Assembly (NCBI GenBank): GCA_963700375.1
Contig: CAVOXF010000003.1
Coordinates: 186,001 to 250,000 of the forward strand
Reading direction: 5' to 3'
From: JAHEEL01 sp963700375
Lineage (GTDB): Bacteria > Actinomycetota > Acidimicrobiia > Spongiisociales > UBA5794
Length of the DNA: 64,000 bases
The notes beneath the pieces were generated by a model that saw only the letters and a list, made by a program, of their open reading frames with translations, did no database searches and was not told the DNA's origin. How positions within the stretch are numbered: position 1 is the stretch's first letter; each line of letters opens with the position of its first letter. This document shows, piece after piece, positions 36,647-45,398 of the stretch. The position numbers were made by a program, and so were the translations under genes.

Positions 36647-37237
36647 GTGACGGATCGACAGAAGCTCGCGGCCGGCGGAGCGGCGATCGCGATCGGCATC
36701 ATCACGGTGATCGCTGCCTCCTTGTTCGTCCATGCCGCCGAGTCACCAACGACGGACGTTGTCGGCAACGAACTATGGCCCCTCGTCCCCCGCGGGTGGG
36801 TTCCCGCCACCATCGGACAACTCATCGCAGCCGGCGGTGTGTTCTTGATTCTCGGCGGCGCCACGCTCGGCTTCGTGTACGGCCGTCAGCTCACGTGGGC
36901 GCGGGCGGCCATCGGCGCCTTCCTCTTCACGGCGATGGCTCTGTTCGTGTTCGCGATCATTCCAAACCAGTTCGTGACTCTCACTCAGGCGTCCCTCGAG
37001 TGGACCCCTCAGAAGACGCTCGTCACGATTCCGCCCGCACTCGTCCTCGGGAACGAGATGTCGATCTCGTATTCCACCTTCCAGCAGATGATCGTTGGCG
37101 GATATCCGGTCGCCATGCTGGTCCTCATCGCAGGCACGATGGTGGTGTGGCAGAAACGGAGCCGCAGCGTGCCGAAGCAGAAGCCGACACCGATCTCGGC
37201 CTTCGGCCGTCCGATGCGGGACGGCCCAGAATCATGA
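36647..37237 (+). CDS. Four-helix membrane protein of unknown function in the bc operon
   Basis: 196 residues with four predicted helices (about 12-30, 60-80, 88-107 and 150-168), a conserved-looking loop LTQASLEWTPQKTLVTIPP and a short basic C-terminus. The GTG at 36647 follows GGAGGAGGAAG, which is a strong ribosome binding site. It is the first gene of the rightward operon leading to cytochrome b, 67 bases upstream of it. No cofactor motifs are visible. I do not recognise the family; an accessory subunit of the quinol-oxidising complex is a reasonable guess from context only. Confidence 0.65.
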   Translation: MTDRQKLAAGGAAIAIGIITVIAASLFVHAAESPTTDVVGNELWPLVPRGWVPATIGQLIAAGGVFLILGGATLGFVYGRQLTWARAAIGAFLFTAMALFVFAIIPNQFVTLTQASLEWTPQKTLVTIPPALVLGNEMSISYSTFQQMIVGGYPVAMLVLIAGTMVVWQKRSRSVPKQKPTPISAFGRPMRDGPES

Positions 37238-37304
37238 TCACTTCGACCACGCGAAGCGAGACCGGAAACCCGGGTAGACGGCCCGGACGCAGGAGAGGGA
37301 ACAG

Positions 37305-38084
37305 GTGACGGACGACAAGGGCAGCGGGAAGAGCATCGGGACCGCCGTGACCGGCGTGATCGATCACATTCGCGAAAGCCAGGTCTGGACTTCGATCTTC
37401 AGGCCCGGCTCACCGATGCGCGTCGACAATCAGGACACGCCGCGCAACCGTTCCTACGTCGTGATGAACAACGTGCTCTACCACCTCCACCCGGTGAAGG
37501 TGAAGCGCCACGGCGTCCGCCTCTCGTACACCCTCTGCCTCGGGGGTTTGAGCTTCTTCCTCTTCATCGTGCTCACGATCACCGGCATCTTCCTGATGTT
37601 CTACTACTCGCCGACCTCACCGCAGGCCTACTTCGATCTCGAAGCGCTGAACACCGACGTTGCCTTCGGACAGCTGGTGCGCAACATGCACCGGTGGGGT
37701 GCCCACCTCATGGTGTTGACCGTGTTCCTCCACATGGCGCGGGTGTTCTACCACGGCGCCTACAAGCCGCCGCGCGAGTTCAACTGGATCGTCGGAGTGA
37801 TCCTCCTGCTCCTCACCCTGCTGATGTCGTTCACCGGATACCTGCTCCCCTGGGATCAGCTGGCGCTTTGGGCGGTCACGGTGGGGACCACGATGGGGAG
37901 GTATGCCCCGGTCTTCGGCGAGCAAGTGAACTTCGCCCTGATCGGCGGCGTGCAGATCACTCCGGACACGCTCCTACGTTGGTACGTCCTCCACGTCCTC
38001 TTCCTCCCGTTCATCATCACGCTGTTCATGGCCGTCCACTTCTGGCGCGTCCGCAAGGACGGCGGAATCTCCGGGCCGCTGTAG
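37305..38084 (+). CDS. Cytochrome b N-terminal-half subunit (b6-like)
   Basis: Diheme quinol-oxidising subunit corresponding to the N-terminal four helices of cytochrome b, 259 residues, about the length of cytochrome b6 plus an N-terminal extension. Heme-ligand helices are visible in NMHRWGAHLMVLTVFLHMAR and YVLHVLFLPFIITLFMAVHF. FTGYLLPWDQLALWA is the family signature near the quinol site. The GTG at 37305 follows GGAGAGGGA. The split of cytochrome b into two genes is the b6f/low-GC bacterial arrangement rather than the fused QcrB of classical actinobacterial supercomplexes. Confidence 0.9.
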   Translation: MTDDKGSGKSIGTAVTGVIDHIRESQVWTSIFRPGSPMRVDNQDTPRNRSYVVMNNVLYHLHPVKVKRHGVRLSYTLCLGGLSFFLFIVLTITGIFLMFYYSPTSPQAYFDLEALNTDVAFGQLVRNMHRWGAHLMVLTVFLHMARVFYHGAYKPPREFNWIVGVILLLLTLLMSFTGYLLPWDQLALWAVTVGTTMGRYAPVFGEQVNFALIGGVQITPDTLLRWYVLHVLFLPFIITLFMAVHFWRVRKDGGISGPL

Positions 38085-38093
38085 GGAGTCACC

Positions 38094-38885
38094 GTGGCAC
38101 AAATCCCCGACAAGATCCTGCGCCGCTCAGCCGAGGCACGAGCGAAGAAGGAAGGCCGCCCGGTCGACGACATCCTCGCCGAAATGAAGGGTGAGGCCCC
38201 GGCGGCTGAAGCAGGACCCGCGTCCGCACCGGCGGAGGCACCACCGGTCGAGGCTCCTGCCGGGGCGGCCGCTGCGCCGGCCGTCGCCCCTGAACCGGTC
38301 GCCGCGGCCACAGCGGTCGCCGCGGCGGTCGAAGAAGAAGCTGCCGTCGAACGCAACGGGGATCTGAACGGAGCGAAGTCGGCACGGCTCCTCACCGTGA
38401 TTCGAGCCGGCGGAGTTCAGCGGATTCGCTCGGCACCGACCGACCGTGTGACGGTCTGGCCTCACCTGCTCGCCATCGAGTTCGTAGCGCTGCTTGTCGT
38501 CCTGATCCTGCTCATCACTCTGGCGACCTTCCTGGATGCGCCACTCCTCGAGTTCGCGAACTTCAACGAACAGCCGAACCCGTCGAAGGCACCGTGGTAC
38601 TTCCTCGGCCTGCAGGAGCTGCTTTCGTACTTCGACCCACAGATCGCCGGCATCATCGTCCCGACCTTCGGCGCCATCGCGATCGCGATCATTCCCTACA
38701 TCGACAAGAACCCGTCGGTCCGGCCGTCGCACCGCAAGTTCGCCATCATGCTGTTCACGTTCTTCATCATGGCTGCGGCCGTCCTCACGATCCTCGGCTC
38801 GTTCTTCCGAGGTCCCGGTTTCAACTTCACGTTCCCATGGGAAGACGGCATCTTCTTCGACGACCTCAAGTCACTCCTGGAATGA
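38094..38885 (+). CDS. Cytochrome b C-terminal-half subunit (subunit IV-like) with N-terminal docking-type motif
   Basis: 263 residues. The C-terminal half has three helices and the hallmark NEQPNPSKAPWYFLGLQELL, which corresponds to the PEWY/PDWY loop region of subunit IV. The first 35 residues (IPDKILRRSAEARAKK then PVDDILAEM) match the core of the motif repeated five times in the nearby cytochrome c. They are followed by an alanine-proline-glutamate-rich linker to about residue 90. The GTG start at 38094 follows AGGGAG, nine bases after the preceding stop. The motif is cytoplasmic if the helices have the usual topology. Confidence 0.88.
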   Translation: MAQIPDKILRRSAEARAKKEGRPVDDILAEMKGEAPAAEAGPASAPAEAPPVEAPAGAAAAPAVAPEPVAAATAVAAAVEEEAAVERNGDLNGAKSARLLTVIRAGGVQRIRSAPTDRVTVWPHLLAIEFVALLVVLILLITLATFLDAPLLEFANFNEQPNPSKAPWYFLGLQELLSYFDPQIAGIIVPTFGAIAIAIIPYIDKNPSVRPSHRKFAIMLFTFFIMAAAVLTILGSFFRGPGFNFTFPWEDGIFFDDLKSLLE

Positions 38886-38895
38886 GGTCCCAACC

Positions 38896-39762
38896 GTGAG
38901 CGCAACCACCATCTTCATCATCGCAATCATCGGCGCCGGGATCCTCACCGTGCTCGGCATCTTCGCGATCGCAATCCGCCGCGGCCCGTCGGCCGGACCG
39001 ATCACACCGGAAGAACTGTCGGGAGCCGCGCCTGCCGCAGCGCCGAACGCTCCCGTCGTCGTCGTCGGGTCCGACGAGCCTGGTGGGGCCGACAGCGCAG
39101 CGTCGACGGTCGCCATCATCACCGACGACTCGGCCGAACCCCCGGTCGACCCGCTCACGGACAAGAAGGTGGTCACACCCGCCGAGTACGGAGTGACGCG
39201 CCGCAAGTTCCTCAACCGTGCGCTCTACCTCGTCTTCGGGCTGTTCCTCGCTCAGTTCGCTCTCGGTGCCTTGGCCTATGTCTGGCCGAAGCTCAAGGGA
39301 GGATTCGGGACACCGATCAACGTCGGCAACGTCGGCGAACTGAAGGCAGCGCTCACCGACGGTGGCACCGTCATCCCAACCTTCGTGCCTGCGGCACAGG
39401 CGTGGCTCGTGCCGTTCGAGATGTCCAAGCTCCCCGGCTCGTCATACGAGGGAGTCCCGTTCGTGGTCGCAGGCGGCGAGAGCGACGGTGTCGGGGTGAT
39501 GGCGCTCTGGCAGCGATGTGTCCATCTCGGATGCCGCGTGCCGGATTGCGTCCCGTCGCAGGGATTCGAATGCCCATGCCACGGATCCCGCTACAACATC
39601 CACGGCGAATACAACTCCGGTCCCGCGCCGCGCAACATGGACCGTTTCGGGCTGTCCGTCAACGGCGCCGGCGATCTCATCATCGAGACCGGCACGGTCG
39701 TGCAGACACCTCGCTCGAAGGAACTCACGGCCGAGTATCCACAGGGACCGTTCTGTGTATGA
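38896..39762 (+). CDS. Rieske [2Fe-2S] protein
   Basis: High-potential iron-sulfur subunit of the quinol-oxidising complex, 288 residues. The cluster motifs are CVHLGCRVPDC and CPCHGSRYNIHGEY. The N-terminus has one helix (residues 5-28), a long acidic linker, and a second helix (NRALYLVFGLFLAQFALGAL) preceded by VTRRKFLNRA, resembling a twin-arginine-like TRRKFL context as expected for Rieske proteins. The GTG at 38896 lies ten bases after the cytochrome b stop. Family assignment is secure. Confidence 0.92.
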   Translation: MSATTIFIIAIIGAGILTVLGIFAIAIRRGPSAGPITPEELSGAAPAAAPNAPVVVVGSDEPGGADSAASTVAIITDDSAEPPVDPLTDKKVVTPAEYGVTRRKFLNRALYLVFGLFLAQFALGALAYVWPKLKGGFGTPINVGNVGELKAALTDGGTVIPTFVPAAQAWLVPFEMSKLPGSSYEGVPFVVAGGESDGVGVMALWQRCVHLGCRVPDCVPSQGFECPCHGSRYNIHGEYNSGPAPRNMDRFGLSVNGAGDLIIETGTVVQTPRSKELTAEYPQGPFCV

Positions 39763-39769
39763 GGTGGAC

Positions 39770-41374
39770 GTGCTGAACCCCGCGCTCCCGATCATCCTCG
39801 CTGCCGGCGACGAGGCCGAACCGGCGGCCGCGACCGGCAGCTTCGGCATCGGTTCGATCGTCCTGGTCATCGCCGTCGTCTCGATCCTCGCCTGGATGGC
39901 ATATCTATTCGTTAGCAGCCGTCGCTCCCGGTCGACCGTCAAGGAGACACCGCCGCCGAACCGCACTCCGTACATGTCGGATCCGGAACTCGAGAACGTA
40001 CGAACCACGAAGGTGCTGCGCGCAGCCGTCTTCGCAGCGGCGACGCTGGCGCTCATCATCCCGGCATATGCATTCAATGAGTCGAACCGCCAGGCCGAGG
40101 CGGCTGATGATCTGGTCCAGCTCGCGCTCGAGGAAGGCGAGTCCTGGTACACCCTGTTCGCGTGCGCTTCGTGCCACGGCGCCGACGGTGGTGGTGGCGC
40201 CGCCGCGTACACCGAGGCGCGCAGCGGTGTCGATACCTCGTGGCAGGTCCCCTCGCTCAACGACGTGATGTACCGGTTCGACCGCGAGGAGATCACGGAT
40301 GTCATCGTCTACGGACGGGCCGGCACGCCGATGCCGGCGAGCGGTCTCGAGGGCGGCGGCGCCATGACGATCCAGGAGATCGACCGGGTGATCGACTACC
40401 TCGCCTCGATCCAATTGCCGCAGGTCGATGTGGTCGACAAGACGGATTCGACCGTGTCGAGCGCCGTGAACCGCATCGCCGGAGGCGCCGACGCCACACA
40501 GGGTCTCATCGATCTGCAACAGGCCGCGATCGACGACGTGTTGCTGGCTCCGGATCAGCTCGCCATGGCCGGTGGCCTCGGAGACGAGACCAGGGCCCTG
40601 CTCGGAAGTGCGGCAACATGCACCGAGGCCTCGGCAGCCGCGGTCCTGACAACCTGTGACGACCCCGCACCGGATGCCGACCGCGATGGACTCTCCGACG
40701 CGGCCGAACCGAGGCTCACCGAAATCGCAGCGACCTCGCTCGAGACACTCACGGAGCTGCGCGGCACGATCCAGGTCGAACAGAAGGTCTACGAGATCGC
40801 CTTCGACCCGGCCGTGGCATACACCAACGTCGACGGCGATGGTCGGCCCGTCGCGGACCTCGACGAGGCGATCACCATGCTCGCCGCCATCGAATCCGAC
40901 CTCCTCCTCATCGGGGTCACCGCCGAGCGCCAGGACCTGTTCCTCGACGAGCTCGACTCCGGCATGGACTTCCTCGAGACATCCGCAGAAACGCAGCTCT
41001 GGCTGGTCGATGTCGTCGAGGTTGCCTCGGCGATGAGCGACGTTTCAGGGACCGCGGTGAGTGCCGGCGACGCAGAGCGAGCCGTCGGGCTCTTCAACGG
41101 CTACTGCGCCCGCTGTCACACCGGCGGCTACAGCGCCGGCTCGACGTTCGAGGTCGGCGCCGGAACCGGCGCATGGGGTCCCGCCATCACCAACGGCCGG
41201 TCGATCACCCAGTTCCCGTCGATCGAAGACCAGGTCGACTTCATTATCAACGGCAGTAGCGCCTCTCAGCCATACGGTGTGAATGGGCTCGGAACCGGAC
41301 GCATGCCGGGATTCGGTGCGTCGCTCAGCAAGGCCGATATCGAACTGATTGCTCTCTATGAGAGGACGATGTGA
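39770..41374 (+). CDS. Large membrane-anchored di-heme cytochrome c
   Basis: 534 residues with two heme-binding sites far apart: CASCHG near residue 135 and CARCHT near residue 447. The intervening 300 residues hold a mostly helical region and a DPAPDADRDGLSDAAE loop that resembles a calcium-binding thrombospondin type-3/EF-hand-like motif. Two hydrophobic segments occur (residues 25-45 and 80-100). Possible axial methionines are in GTPMPASG and GRMPGFGAS. I chose GTG 39770 because GAGGTGGAC precedes it; GTG 39755 and 39764 are alternatives. It follows the Rieske gene directly and replaces a cytochrome c1/f-type partner. Confidence 0.85.
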   Translation: MLNPALPIILAAGDEAEPAAATGSFGIGSIVLVIAVVSILAWMAYLFVSSRRSRSTVKETPPPNRTPYMSDPELENVRTTKVLRAAVFAAATLALIIPAYAFNESNRQAEAADDLVQLALEEGESWYTLFACASCHGADGGGGAAAYTEARSGVDTSWQVPSLNDVMYRFDREEITDVIVYGRAGTPMPASGLEGGGAMTIQEIDRVIDYLASIQLPQVDVVDKTDSTVSSAVNRIAGGADATQGLIDLQQAAIDDVLLAPDQLAMAGGLGDETRALLGSAATCTEASAAAVLTTCDDPAPDADRDGLSDAAEPRLTEIAATSLETLTELRGTIQVEQKVYEIAFDPAVAYTNVDGDGRPVADLDEAITMLAAIESDLLLIGVTAERQDLFLDELDSGMDFLETSAETQLWLVDVVEVASAMSDVSGTAVSAGDAERAVGLFNGYCARCHTGGYSAGSTFEVGAGTGAWGPAITNGRSITQFPSIEDQVDFIINGSSASQPYGVNGLGTGRMPGFGASLSKADIELIALYERTM

Positions 41375-41889
41375 TGGCACGCCCTGCTGTAACAATTCGT
41401 CGGGTCGCCCGGTCAGAAGGCGGCCTCGGGACGCTCGAGATCCTCGGCATCATCGCGATGATCGCCCTCCTCCTTGCGATGCTCCCGTTCGTCAGAGAGG
41501 CCGTCCAAGACATCGTCGGGGCAGTCTTCAACCGCCGGGATGAGGCAACCGGAGAAATCACCGACTTCTCGCAAATGGCACGCGGCGTCTTCTTCACCGT
41601 CGGGGCGATCTTCGTCTTCATGGGAGCCGGGTGGCTGATCCTCTCGACCAACCTGGGCAAGCACCTCGCGTTTCTGGTCACGGCAAGCGCCGTCTTCGGG
41701 TGGCTCACGCTCAGCGGCGTCCTCTTCGTGGTCTACGCCCCGCGAGGCATCCGCCCGGCGAACCTCGAAGGGCTCAACGCCTTCCAGCTTCGGATCCCGG
41801 CGATCGCCCTTGCACTCGGGGCATTCATTCTGTTCGTGATGTTCGTCATGGCCCTCGACCGTTACGAGCGCGACACCCCGTCCGAATAG
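41374..41889 (+). CDS. Four-helix membrane protein at the end of the bc operon
   Basis: 171 residues with an N-terminal hydrophobic segment (LGTLEILGIIAMIALLLAML) that looks pilin/signal-anchor-like, then three further helices. The ATG at 41374 overlaps the cytochrome c stop (TGATG); GTG 41371 is an alternative. There are no cofactor motifs. Translation coupling to the cytochrome suggests an accessory or assembly role in the same complex. Family not recognised. Confidence 0.65.
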   Translation: MARPAVTIRRVARSEGGLGTLEILGIIAMIALLLAMLPFVREAVQDIVGAVFNRRDEATGEITDFSQMARGVFFTVGAIFVFMGAGWLILSTNLGKHLAFLVTASAVFGWLTLSGVLFVVYAPRGIRPANLEGLNAFQLRIPAIALALGAFILFVMFVMALDRYERDTPSE

Positions 41890-41892
41890 ATC

Positions 41893-42552
41893 GTGGTATC
41901 CCCGTTCAGCACCGCGTCCTGGTCGATGGGATACGGCGCCGAGATGGCACCTCCACCTCCGATTCGGCGACCGGACGGCTCCGAGGTCCAGCAGCCAGGC
42001 AACGATCGAGCGTGGTGGGACGACCGACTCTCCGCCGCAACCGCTCTCGGGCTCACCGATCTGCGGGTCCACACCACGAAACCGGACCAGGCCTGCTTCT
42101 GGGGCGTGAGCGCGCTCCATGAGGGGCGGCCCGTCTCGATCCGGCTCCCCAGATACCTCGAACGGCGAGGTGGTGACGCCATCACCGACGAGATCATGGT
42201 GACCGTCTCCGCTCGTGCGCTTCCGGTTTCGCTCGGAATCTGGATCATCGAGTCCCCCGCCAAGTGGTTTCGCGGACGGCGCGCCTGGGCCTTCAACCGT
42301 CCGGCGTTCGTCACCGGGGTTCTGTCATTCGACGCGGAAACGGCCGCGTGGGCGTGGGACTGTTCGGAAGGCCCCGACGCCCTTCGGGCGGCGCTCGCAC
42401 CGCTTCTCCCGACGATCCGGCAGATCCTCGACACGCAGCCCGGCGCCATCGTCACCGACTCCGGAATCGGCACCTGGATCCCCGTAGACGATGTCGACGA
42501 TCGCCTCCCAACACTGCTCGAGTCAGCACGCAGGCTGGCGGGCCGCATCTGA
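41893..42552 (+). CDS. Hypothetical protein
   Basis: 219 residues, soluble, no signal peptide or membrane segment. It begins at GTG 41893, three bases after the preceding stop, although the ribosome binding site is poor and an ATG at 41929 or 41944 could be used instead. Features seen: a proline-rich start, WWDDRLSAATALGLTDLRVHT, and a C-terminal helix-rich part (LLPTIRQILDTQPGAIV). I do not recognise the family. Position behind the respiratory operon and before the convergent rex gene does not define its role. Confidence 0.55.
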   Translation: MVSPFSTASWSMGYGAEMAPPPPIRRPDGSEVQQPGNDRAWWDDRLSAATALGLTDLRVHTTKPDQACFWGVSALHEGRPVSIRLPRYLERRGGDAITDEIMVTVSARALPVSLGIWIIESPAKWFRGRRAWAFNRPAFVTGVLSFDAETAAWAWDCSEGPDALRAALAPLLPTIRQILDTQPGAIVTDSGIGTWIPVDDVDDRLPTLLESARRLAGRI

Positions 42553-42572
42553 ATCATCAGAGCTCCCAGAGC

Positions 42573-42632
42573 CCCCCTGCGTCGTCGCTGACGCTCCTCC
42601 GCATCCCCCGCCCTTCGGCCGGGGGGACCGGC
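42573..42632. repeat. Dispersed GC-rich palindromic repeat, intergenic copy
   Basis: Sequence CTGCGTCGTCGCTGACGCTC, then CCCCCGCCCTTCGGCCGGGG, closely matches the copy at 14147-14207 (differences are a few substitutions and one extra A). The C-run and G-run pair around CTTCGG, giving a strong hairpin that could also act as a terminator for the convergent genes on either side (hypothetical protein and rex). Confidence 0.6.
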
Positions 42633-43264
42633 TACTCGGCTGCTCCGTCGGCACGTTCCTGCAGGTGATAGGCGAGGATCTGAAGCTCGCTCGAAAGATC
42701 GACGACGCGAACCTCTGCCAGTTCGACGTTGATGACCACGGGGGCGAAGTTCAGGATCGAGCGGATCCCGGCCGCCATGAGGCGCTCCGCGACCGGCTGC
42801 GCCTGATCGTGCGGCGTTGCGATGATCCCGATCTCGATGTCGCGCTCATCGACGATGATCTCGAGATCGGACATCGACTCGACCGTGGTCCCGCTGATCG
42901 TGCTGCCGATTCGGCGAGCATCAACATCGAGAATCGCGGCGATCGAGAAGCCCCACTCTCCGAATCCCCGATAGTTCGCTAGCGCACGTCCGAGGTTCCC
43001 CGCCCCGACGATGACGACCGGGAAATCATGAGTGAGTCCCAGCGCCCCGCGGATCTCCTCTCGGAGCGTATCCACGTCGTAGCCGACGCCTCTCGTTCCA
43101 CGAGCCCCGAGGAACGAGAGGTCTTTTCGCACCTGTGCGGCGTTGACACCGGCCGTCCTGGCAAGATCCTCGGATGAGCAGGTTCCGGTGCCGGCCCGCA
43201 TGGCCAGGCAGCGGAGATATACCGGCAGGCGGGCAACGGTCGCGTCGGGAATGTGCGTCTTCAT
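42632..43264 (-). CDS. rex: Redox-sensing transcriptional repressor Rex
   Basis: NADH/NAD-responsive repressor of 210 residues. The N-terminal winged-helix domain includes SSEDLARTAGVNAAQVRKDL and the family signature FLGARGTRGVGYDV. The Rossmann domain has VVIVGAGNLGRALANY and the C-terminal helix that swaps between subunits. NADH releases Rex from operators controlling respiratory genes in known cases. The start is the ATG at 43264. In this window it is flanked by the bc-type operon, and complex I clusters are its plausible targets, although I found no clear operator. Confidence 0.95.
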   Translation of the reverse strand: MKTHIPDATVARLPVYLRCLAMRAGTGTCSSEDLARTAGVNAAQVRKDLSFLGARGTRGVGYDVDTLREEIRGALGLTHDFPVVIVGAGNLGRALANYRGFGEWGFSIAAILDVDARRIGSTISGTTVESMSDLEIIVDERDIEIGIIATPHDQAQPVAERLMAAGIRSILNFAPVVINVELAEVRVVDLSSELQILAYHLQERADGAAE

Positions 43265-43355
43265 CGATACCAGACTACCGGGCGTGACGGCGTCGGCCCT
43301 GTCGAGGGAGCACCGTTCCCCGTGCCTGACAGGAGGAGCGCGGTATCGTCACCGC

Positions 43356-43451
43356 ATGCGCCCGTTCACCGCGATCGTCGTCATCGGTCTCCTCGTCCTC
43401 ATCGTCGGGGCGTTCGTGGCGAAGCTCATTGCGACGGGCCTCACGCCCTGA
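43356..43451 (+). CDS. Small single-helix membrane protein (31 residues)
   Basis: A short frame MRPFTAIVVIGLLVLIVG followed by AFVAKLIATGLTP, essentially one transmembrane helix. AGGAGG lies at 43331-43336, somewhat too far (about 20 bases) from the ATG at 43356. It ends three bases before the convergent SAM hydrolase stop. Composition is protein-like, and such small proteins occur in actinobacteria, but this call is uncertain. Confidence 0.45.
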   Translation: MRPFTAIVVIGLLVLIVGAFVAKLIATGLTP

Positions 43452-43454
43452 GGG

Positions 43455-44309
43455 TCAGGATTCGTCGGCAGTGGCCGGCCTGATGGGTATCCCGGTCCCG
43501 CCGGGGGCGCGGAATCCGACGGCGGTTCGAACCGTCAGCGGGTACAGCGCATCGGCCCGGCCGCCGCGGACCGCGATCGCGATTTGACCGTACGAGTCGA
43601 CGTGGAGCAGGCCTTCGCCGGGTGCGACGTCGCCGTATGCGGTGCACCACTGGAGTGACCGCCCGACCCCGGCGATCGACATCGACACCTCGTCACCCGG
43701 TTCCAGACCAAGCGAAGCCAGATCAGCCGGGCTCACATTGGTTTGCGCGTTGCCGAAGTGGTCGATCCATAGCACTTCGCCGAGCATCCCCCCGAGCCCA
43801 TCCGGTTCGACGAGGGGAATCATCATCGGAGCGACCGTGCCGGGGTCGACGACGGGACCGAGGTCCTCGATTGTCGCCTCGCCGGCCGCGAGCACCGCCG
43901 CGGCCGGGCCGAAGACATCGCGCCCGTGGAACGTCTCGCCTTCCGCCGGCAGACGGAACCGCGGATCCTCGATCGACACGATCAGGTCGGCACCACCCAC
44001 GATGGCGACGGCAGGGGCGAGCAGTCCGTTGTCCGGACCGACGAAGAAGCCCCACGGTGTGCGTGCGGCAATGGCTCTGCGGCTCGTGCCAACACCCGGG
44101 TCGACGACGGCGAGCGCAACACCTTCCGGCAGGTACTGAATCGATCGCATGAGCGCCAGCGCTGCGCCGTGAACATCGCCCGCGGCGAAGTCGTGGCCGA
44201 CGTCGATCACCCGTGCCCCGGGCGCGATCCGCGCGATCACACCATGAACCACCCCGACAAACTCGTCGGCACGACCGAAATCGGAGAGAAAGGAAATGGG
44301 AAGCGTCAT
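43455..44309 (-). CDS. S-adenosylmethionine hydrolase (adenosine-forming), DUF62 family
   Basis: 284 residues, belonging to the family that includes fluorinase/chlorinase-like SAM hydrolases. Signatures are ISFLSDFGRADEFVGVVHG at the N-terminus, VIDVGHDFAAGDVHGAA, LAVVDPGVGTSRRAIA and GPDNGLLAPAV, followed by the C-terminal domain with IDHFGNAQTNV. The activity in most members is hydrolysis of SAM to adenosine and methionine. The ATG at 44309 overlaps the HMG-CoA-lyase-like stop (ATGA), so the two are co-transcribed. Confidence 0.9.
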   Translation of the reverse strand: MTLPISFLSDFGRADEFVGVVHGVIARIAPGARVIDVGHDFAAGDVHGAALALMRSIQYLPEGVALAVVDPGVGTSRRAIAARTPWGFFVGPDNGLLAPAVAIVGGADLIVSIEDPRFRLPAEGETFHGRDVFGPAAAVLAAGEATIEDLGPVVDPGTVAPMMIPLVEPDGLGGMLGEVLWIDHFGNAQTNVSPADLASLGLEPGDEVSMSIAGVGRSLQWCTAYGDVAPGEGLLHVDSYGQIAIAVRGGRADALYPLTVRTAVGFRAPGGTGIPIRPATADES

Positions 44310-45253
44310 GGTGAGACAGGGTAGTTGTCCAACCGCCACCACCCCGCTCGAGAGACGGCACCGGGAAGCTCCCTCCCAATCTGCGTCGCGAGCCATCGCG
44401 CGGTTTCGATCGTGTCAGCCGGATCGATGGCCGTCTCGACACCCATCCGTTCGAACAAGAAGAGCAGGTCTTCCGTCGCGACGTTCCCGGTCGCGTTCGG
44501 AGCGAACGGACATCCACCCGCGCCGCCGACCGACGCGTCGAAGGATCGGATCCCGGCGGCGTACGCGGTGGCGACGTTGGCGACCGCCGTGTTACGCGTG
44601 TCGTGGAAGTGGCAGCGGAGCGGAACGTCGGTGACTTCCCGAACGGCGGTAATCACCTCGACGACTTGAGTGGGGACGGCGACGCCGATCGTGTCACCAA
44701 GGGCGATCTCGTCCGCGCCGGCGGTCGCCGCCGACTCGGCGAGGCGCACCACGTCGGCAACCGGCACTCCCCCCTCGTAGGGACAACCGAAGGCTACGGA
44801 GATCGTCACCGTCGTCGCCCGATCCCCGACATCAGCCATCATCCGGGTGATCTCCGTCATCGTTTCGTCTTGAGTAGCACCGGCGTTCGCCTGGTTGAAT
44901 CCGACCGTTGCCCCGACGACGAAGTTGACCTCGTCAATCGTTGTCGAGATCGCCCGTTCGAGGCCGCGGCGATTGAGGACAAGGCCGATGTACGAGGAGC
45001 CGGAGGGGCTCGGTCCGAGCGCGGAGACGACCGACTCGGCATCGGCCATCTGGGGGACGCGCTCAGGGTTGACGAATGAGGCGACCTCGATGCGGCGAGA
45101 CCCGGCGCCGACCATGCGCTCGATGAGTTCCACCTTGACGGCGGTTGTCAGGATCGCGTCCTCGTTCTGCAGACCGTCCCGAGCACCGACCTCAACGAGG
45201 TCGATCCGGTTCGCTCCCTCGGTGGCCGCGGTGGGTTCTGCTGCGTTCGTCAT
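44306..45253 (-). CDS. Hydroxymethylglutaryl-CoA lyase family protein
   Basis: TIM-barrel carbon-carbon lyase of 315 residues. Seen: LVEVGARDGLQNE at the N-terminus, which is the catalytic metal region, IEVASFVNPERVPQMAD, DEIALGDTIGVAVPTQV, LRCHFHDTRNTAVANV and the loop SVGGAGGCPFAPNATGNV with the catalytic cysteine. The expected role is cleavage of HMG-CoA in leucine catabolism, although relatives act on other acyl-CoAs. The start is the ATG at 45253, after GGGGAGGG. No other leucine-degradation genes are nearby. Confidence 0.92.
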   Translation of the reverse strand: MTNAAEPTAATEGANRIDLVEVGARDGLQNEDAILTTAVKVELIERMVGAGSRRIEVASFVNPERVPQMADAESVVSALGPSPSGSSYIGLVLNRRGLERAISTTIDEVNFVVGATVGFNQANAGATQDETMTEITRMMADVGDRATTVTISVAFGCPYEGGVPVADVVRLAESAATAGADEIALGDTIGVAVPTQVVEVITAVREVTDVPLRCHFHDTRNTAVANVATAYAAGIRSFDASVGGAGGCPFAPNATGNVATEDLLFLFERMGVETAIDPADTIETARWLATQIGRELPGAVSRAGWWRLDNYPVSP

Positions 45254-45398
45254 CGGCCCTCCCCTCGGAACAGAGGAAACCACTCGGAGTATGGCCCAGA
45301 TCCAACCGCCGTGGTGCAACTGCGGTCACCCCCGTACGATGCCGCTCCATGGCAGAACACCGATCCCACATCGCCGTAGGGCACGGGAGGGTCCCCCA

